From: Didymodactylos carnosus
Lineage: Eukaryota > Rotifera > Eurotatoria > Philodinida > Philodinidae
Length of the DNA: 64,000 nucleotides
Direction: 5' to 3'
Assembly (NCBI GenBank): GCA_905250885.1
Contig: CAJNOQ010000049.1
Coordinates: forward strand, 26,443 to 90,442
The translations under genes were made by a program, and so were the position numbers. A model generated the notes under the pieces. That model was not told the origin of the DNA and did not search any database. It worked only from the letters and a program-made list of their open reading frames with translations. Positions 59,171-64,000 of this stretch are shown piece by piece. Position 1 is the first letter of the stretch; each line of letters starts with the position of its first letter.

Positions 59171-59491
59171 ATGTCTACTGCTAAGTTTCTATGCATTTTA
59201 GTTGAAAAATCAAATTTTGTTTCCAATCTTTGCTTCTGTGAAGTTAATGATAAAACATTAAACATAAAAGAAAGAATAATTCATTTTAAAACATTCGATG
59301 AGAGAAACCCGACGCTTAAACCGTCAGGTCGTGCAACGGTTTGAGCATCGGTTTTTTTTTTTGTTTATTTAATCTGTGAGGTTCTATTCACTCACTTCTC
59401 ATATTTATTTGCATAAAGTGAACGGCTATATATAGTACAAGAAAGTAGGTACCTAGTGAAAGACACTTACAAATCCAAGATAATTTCGATG

Positions 59492-61155
59492 CACTGTAAA
59501 AAGTGTAAGGTAAATTAACATTATCTTCGGTTATTTTTTCATTATAACCTAAGCTAATACTACCCACTTTGTCTTTTTGGTAGTTTTATTCTTTGTATTA
59601 ATGTTAATCTACTCTATTGACACTTTTACTGTAAAAGTCAGCCTGAAAGAACAACTTGCTTTAATGTTAATTCAAACTAAACTCTATAATTTTCGTTTGG
59701 TGTGAACTCACATTAAAATGTAGATATTCGCCTATATTGACATTGAAGATTGGTTACTATTTACATTAGAGCGAAAATATGACCTCTCAGACACGTGTGA
59801 ATGTACCTTTTGAGGAAAGTATACATGAACGATAAAATGAGTTTACATTATATTGGATTATCTTTTCTTCTCTGATTTCGGTAGTTTTCTTATACGTAGT
59901 AATGTTAATGTGCTCGATCGCCATTTACTTTTTAAAAGTCAGTATGGAAAAACGCCTTACTTTAATGTTAATTCAAGCTTAAGTTCTTATAATGCCTTTG
60001 ATATAAATTCACATTAGAATATAAACATTATATTATATATAATTAACATTAGAGACTCGTGTATTAGTTACGGTAGAGTACAGACATACATAGATAAATT
60101 CACATTCGAATTTGTTTTTTTTTTAAATTACTATTAGAGATTCGTGTATAATTACATTAGGGTAAAGACATACACGTGTAAATTCACACTAAAGAACGTG
60201 AACGTACTTTCTGACTTATATATAGAGAGAAAAAAATAGAAAAAATGTTTTATAAGAACAAGCATTACGTATGTTGTCTGTTTTATCAGTATGTTGGATC
60301 GGTACCAGTCATTAATTTATCAAATAGATTATATTCAACCAATAATTAATGTGTATAATATTTATATTATTATGTTAAAAATTGGTGTTTTATAATTGAC
60401 ATTTTCTGTTGTGTGAGCTTTTTTTCTAACATAATCATACGTACATTGATGAATTTTTGTTTTTGTTGTACCAGGAACAGATATAAATTAAGTAGCTTTT
60501 TTGGAGCATTCAGTTCTATCAATAGCAGTCTGTACTATAATTTTGCAAAAATAGATAATTTACTTCAGCAGGCAATTACACCATATAAAAACTTCTTACA
60601 AGTGCGGCCGACTTTTGAGAAGGTTTTATGGGTGTTGATGCCACTAAGAATTTTCCTTCGAAAATAAATGACAAATTCTCTTCACTATAGACAGCCAGAT
60701 ATTTTTTTATTCCAATTCTCAGTTTTTTTTGTATCATGTCATTGGTTTTTTAAATAAACTCGAAAAAAAAAATAAACATTGAACAATTATGAACTTGATT
60801 TCAAAATCTAAACATTGAGACAAAATGAATTTACACCGAGAAAGTTTTTGGAAGATAAATCAACCGTATGCTTTAATGTGAATTAACACGATAGAAAAGT
60901 TTTTAAAGAAAATGTATATATAACCTACTATTTAGTGTAAACTTATCATAGTGGAAAATTCACACGAAGATGGCAGGCTCTCCCTAAGCTCTAATGTGAA
61001 CTTTTCGTACAATCTAATGTGAGTTAACACGATAAAAAATTTTTTTAAAAAAATGTAAATGCAACCGAATATTTAGCGTAAACTTATCATAGCGGAAAAT
61101 TCACACGAAGGTGGTAGGCTGCCCCTAAGATCTAATGTGAATTTTTTTAACAGTG
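59492..61155. mobile_element. 1.66-kb element with CACTGT ends and repeated TTAATGTTAATT motif
   Basis: The left end CACTGTAAAAAG and right end TTTTTTAACAGTG are short inverted repeats. The left part holds two diverged copies, about 300 bp apart, of a unit containing AATGTTAAT, AAAAGTCAG and TTTAATGTTAATTCAA. The right part holds two ~140-bp tandem copies (about 60870-61005 and 61010-61145) with CTAATGTGA and AACTTATCATAG. The motif CATTA/TAATG recurs throughout on both strands. No transposase; the ORF at 60413-60667 is unsupported. Confidence 0.7.
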
Positions 61156-63840
61156 TGGAAATGAATTGTTATGAGAACAAACATTCATAATGTTCGCCTC
61201 GCAACAACATAATCTATTCTTCAACAATGGTCATCATGTAAACACAAGAGTCATTCAAGAAAGCTCATATTTTATCATTAGTTCCAGTTGACACAATGTA
61301 CGCTCACATAAAACAGTGAACTTTCTTTGATAGATTTGATAAACAGTAGACAACACTCTTTCACACATCGGCTTTCATTTCCACCAACAAAACAAATCCA
61401 AGTCCCAGAAAGTAATCGGTGCAAGACAATTTCTTACATTCTTACTGATATAAATAGCAATTTTTTCTCGAATTTAAAGTCGTCTAAGCTTGGTTACAGA
61501 ATTTGATCCTAGTCGTCCCGCCCTAGAAACGATACTAAAGATTGTACCGTACTCCTGGAACTAATATCAGAAACCAAAAAAATTCAATATTAATAAAAAA
61601 CAATAGCTTGGAGTAATCAACTAAAAATTGGTATTTTCTAATACAGAGTCTGATGAAAGAGTCCGTTAATAGTGAAAAAATAATCATTTTTTTAAAAAAA
61701 AACGTTTTTTGCATCTTAAAACGGACCAAGTTATACGGTATAAAAACAGTTCATTGGCGATACCGTTTTTGATGACGTGGGCCTACTTTAATCGTCATAT
61801 TTTACTCTAGATCATTTATTCATTTTCTATTTTTTCACACTGTTTCAAGACAGTCAAAAGAGAATATTGTTCTATTGCATAAATTATGTCAGTCTGTGAC
61901 ATAACTAATCTAAAATATTGAGAAAAATTCCAGATACTATACTCTAAGGATTGTTTAACATCACATAGAATATTTTCTAACCGTAATGAGTACTATTATC
62001 CATTTCACAATAGAATGGACGCACATGTTGTTTAAATAACACTTTAGAATGAAAAGACCTAAAAAATTCGGATTTTCTTCTATTTGTACAGAAAATCTGA
62101 AATTATATTTTCGTAATAAACATATTCTAAAAATTAGAATATTTAATTTTTGATGTTTAGAATGATTCATCTACTACAAGAAACATCTTTATTCTACAGT
62201 TTTTCTATAAGTTCTACTATAAAATCAACCAATTTTAGTAAAGCTTTATTCATTTTTTTATATAAAGGAAGTTATAGAACAGCACAAATTGACTATATTC
62301 TGACATTGTTAAATTGTTTGAATCTATTTTGAATGAAGTTTTTATTATTAGGTGAAGAGAATATATTGAGTTTCTTTTTCGACAGTTAAAATCTCGAAGG
62401 AAAAAAACGCCCAAAACTGTTCATTATATATTTCATATTTATAAAAAACTAAATTTAGAAAAATTATTAGAAGATTTATCATTCATAGTTATGGAAAATG
62501 TTAAAGGAAAATATGATGATGAAATAAGATAAGGCTCTTCTTACTATGAATCATAAAAACCAATTTGTTATTGAAATTTGCCGTTTCTTTAAATGTCAAA
62601 AACTAAAAATCTCCCACGTGAAAATATTGTCTGATGATGATTTATAGTAAAAAGAATTGTAAAATAACAAAAATATTAACAAACATTCTCTATCTTATCC
62701 TATTTCATCATTATAATAAACGTTTGTCATCATTTTGAATAATGTTCATTTAATAAATTAATTCAACGAAATATTGAATTAAATGACACACATTAAGATG
62801 ATATTTATTAACTTGATTTATTAAATCTATTATACCATCCAGCATGCCTGTTAAAAATTATCCTTTAATTCATCAAATGTAAAACTCTGTTTCAATTCTA
62901 ATTATAACATTTCGAATGTACTGATTAAGAAAATTAAAAATAACAACAAAAGATAACATAGAAGAAAGTCCAATAGAATTAGAAATGTACGATCAAATAA
63001 TAAATCAACAAAAAATACATGGATAATGCTGAAAATCAAATATTTTTTTTAATATTATCAAAAACACAATATGCCTTTATCATGTTTCACAGTATGCATA
63101 ATGGTATTAATTTCATAAAAATAGCAAATAACAATAATCGTGTTGTTTTAATTGTTTTATCATAAAATAAATATTATTTTTGATCCAAAGTAACTCGGCA
63201 TCATTCGATATTTTTACTTTCAAAGAAACTCAAACATACCGATGAAAATGATCAAAAATCATTTATTTCGGTAAAATTTCAACTAACTTTTTAGATTTCA
63301 GTGTTCGATTAGATATGTAAAATACACATTTACGAAGGTTATTGTTGGTCAGAATTATAAAATTCGAACTTTCAGAAAGCATGATGATACATCCGAATGA
63401 CGAAAAATCAAGGTCTCATTTGACTCCCATTTTGAAGAGAAACATCTAGAAAAATTAATATTTTTTCTTTTCTTTTATGGAAATCCTCACTGGGTTTTTG
63501 TAGAGTTTCATAGAAAAATCTAATAAATAAAAACGAGTTTTCAACTGTGTTTTATTGTAAAAATATAGCCTCGGATTTTTTTATATACAAAATGATGAAA
63601 ATTTTCAACTTTTCCCATCGTTCACGATTTATTCAAAAGACATGTGCATCTACTCTACGGTAAAATAAATTGTAGTGAAAATTTTAAATTAAATAATTTC
63701 AATTCAGACAGGAACTTTTTTCAAATGATTAACTTTTAGTTAAGTACTCATGAGGCTTTCTTATTTCTTTTAACTTTTTCTCTCTAAACGAATTCATACG
63801 TGTGTATTTGAACACACACACACTGTCAAGGTTCGATATA
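61156..63840. other. AT-rich stretch without supported genes
   Basis: No splice-consistent coding blocks were found. A plus-strand ORF at 62150-62332 and a following open piece near 62470-62530 (MENVKGKYDDE) read faintly like protein but are short and AT-driven. If the nucleoporin's upstream exons were in the window they would lie here or further left, and I do not see them. Confidence 0.45.
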
Positions 63841-64000
63841 AAGGGTGGGCCAGAAGTCCTGACTCGATTTGTCCTCGGTATTTTTCCTTTAACTCCTGTT
63901 CCTTAGGTCCCCTAGAACAAATTCTTTTTTTAACAAAAGCGTCGTGAAATTCTCTACAAAATCGTACCTAAACTTTTAATTTCAGAACTTCAATCAAGAA
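63841..64000. mobile_element. Left end of a second mariner-like element, cut by the window edge
   Basis: It starts AAGGGTGGGCCAGAAGTCC after TATA. From about 63890 it matches the left arm of the element at 29282: CTTTAGGACCCC/CCTTAGGTCCCC, AATACTCTACAAAA/AATTCTCTACAAAA, TTAGAACTTCAATCAAGGA/CAGAACTTCAATCAAGAA. This end is closer to classic mariner termini than the 29.3-kb copy. Confidence 0.75.

Larger units (their letters stand above)
57683..59360. mobile_element. Composite DNA-transposon remnant starting CACTGTAAAAA
   Basis: The left end CACTGTAAAAAATTCGCA leads into short palindromic motifs (AAACCGT, ACCTGAC, CAGGTTGG, GGTTAAAACG). The right end (about 59308-59360) carries the complements (TTAAACCGTCAGGT, CAACGGTTTGAG) before a poly-T run, so the two ends match as inverted repeats with decay. 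Two smaller elements (58521-58661 and 58700-59170) are nested in it. The ORF at 57797-58072 has no recognisable domain. Confidence 0.6.

Noticed and set aside
60413-60667. 84-codon plus-strand ORF
   Set aside because: Located inside the CACTGT-ended repeat, with no domain and no splice partners.
59492-61155. CRISPR-like or satellite array
   Set aside because: The repeats are diverged and unevenly spaced, in a eukaryotic genome, and bracketed by transposon-like ends.

Overview
The window is eukaryotic nuclear DNA from an animal. It is about 70% A+T. The genes carry many short introns (mostly 45-100 bp, GT...AG) and encode recognisable metazoan proteins in the standard code. Compact introns, AT-richness and many small, mutually unrelated inverted-repeat elements would suit an invertebrate such as a rotifer, but that placement is inference. 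No prokaryotic features, CRISPR arrays, rRNA or tRNA genes were seen. Most ORFs of 60-100 codons are chance openings; the real genes had to be rebuilt from exons, and almost every exon junction listed was checked for reading phase by hand.

Left part (1-10.2 kb): a minus-strand gene cut by the left edge encodes an ankyrin / F5/8-type-C / SAM-like protein; PIGH (GPI-anchor synthesis) follows on the same strand. A two-exon gene for a tiny, probably mitochondrial protein is divergent from PIGH, and its stop codon lies inside a perfect hairpin. From 10.2 to 18.9 kb the DNA is gene-poor, with one unrecognised and possibly broken minus-strand gene at 16.5-17.2 kb.

Middle (18.9-44.1 kb): a WDR20/DMWD-type WD-repeat gene (-) is divergent from a three-Ig, probably GPI-anchored adhesion molecule (+). 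That gene converges on a nearly complete secretory-pathway Ca2+/Mn2+-ATPase (SPCA/ATP2C1, -, 19 exons), which has a 142-bp perfect palindrome and a mariner-like element in its introns. A gene desert with a rotted LINE reverse transcriptase follows, then CLP1 (RNA 5'-kinase, pre-mRNA 3'-end processing, -, 13 exons) and ARPC1 (Arp2/3 complex, -, 11 exons), both complete.

Right part (44.1-64 kb): a repeat-rich spacer with a textbook hAT-type MITE, then a secreted/GPI-type leucine-rich-repeat gene (+). It converges on a NUP214-like FG nucleoporin (-) with coiled coil followed by C-terminal FG repeats; its upstream beta-propeller exons are not visible. A 77-codon ORF sits antisense inside one nucleoporin intron. 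From 57.7 to 61.2 kb is a stack of non-autonomous DNA transposons, and the right edge cuts a second copy of the mariner-like family found in the SPCA gene.

The genes are housekeeping and cell-surface genes without an obvious common pathway. I found no coherent new multi-gene system. The most unusual signals are the perfect palindrome, the ankyrin/discoidin/SAM architecture, the hairpin over a stop codon, and several unnamed small genes.
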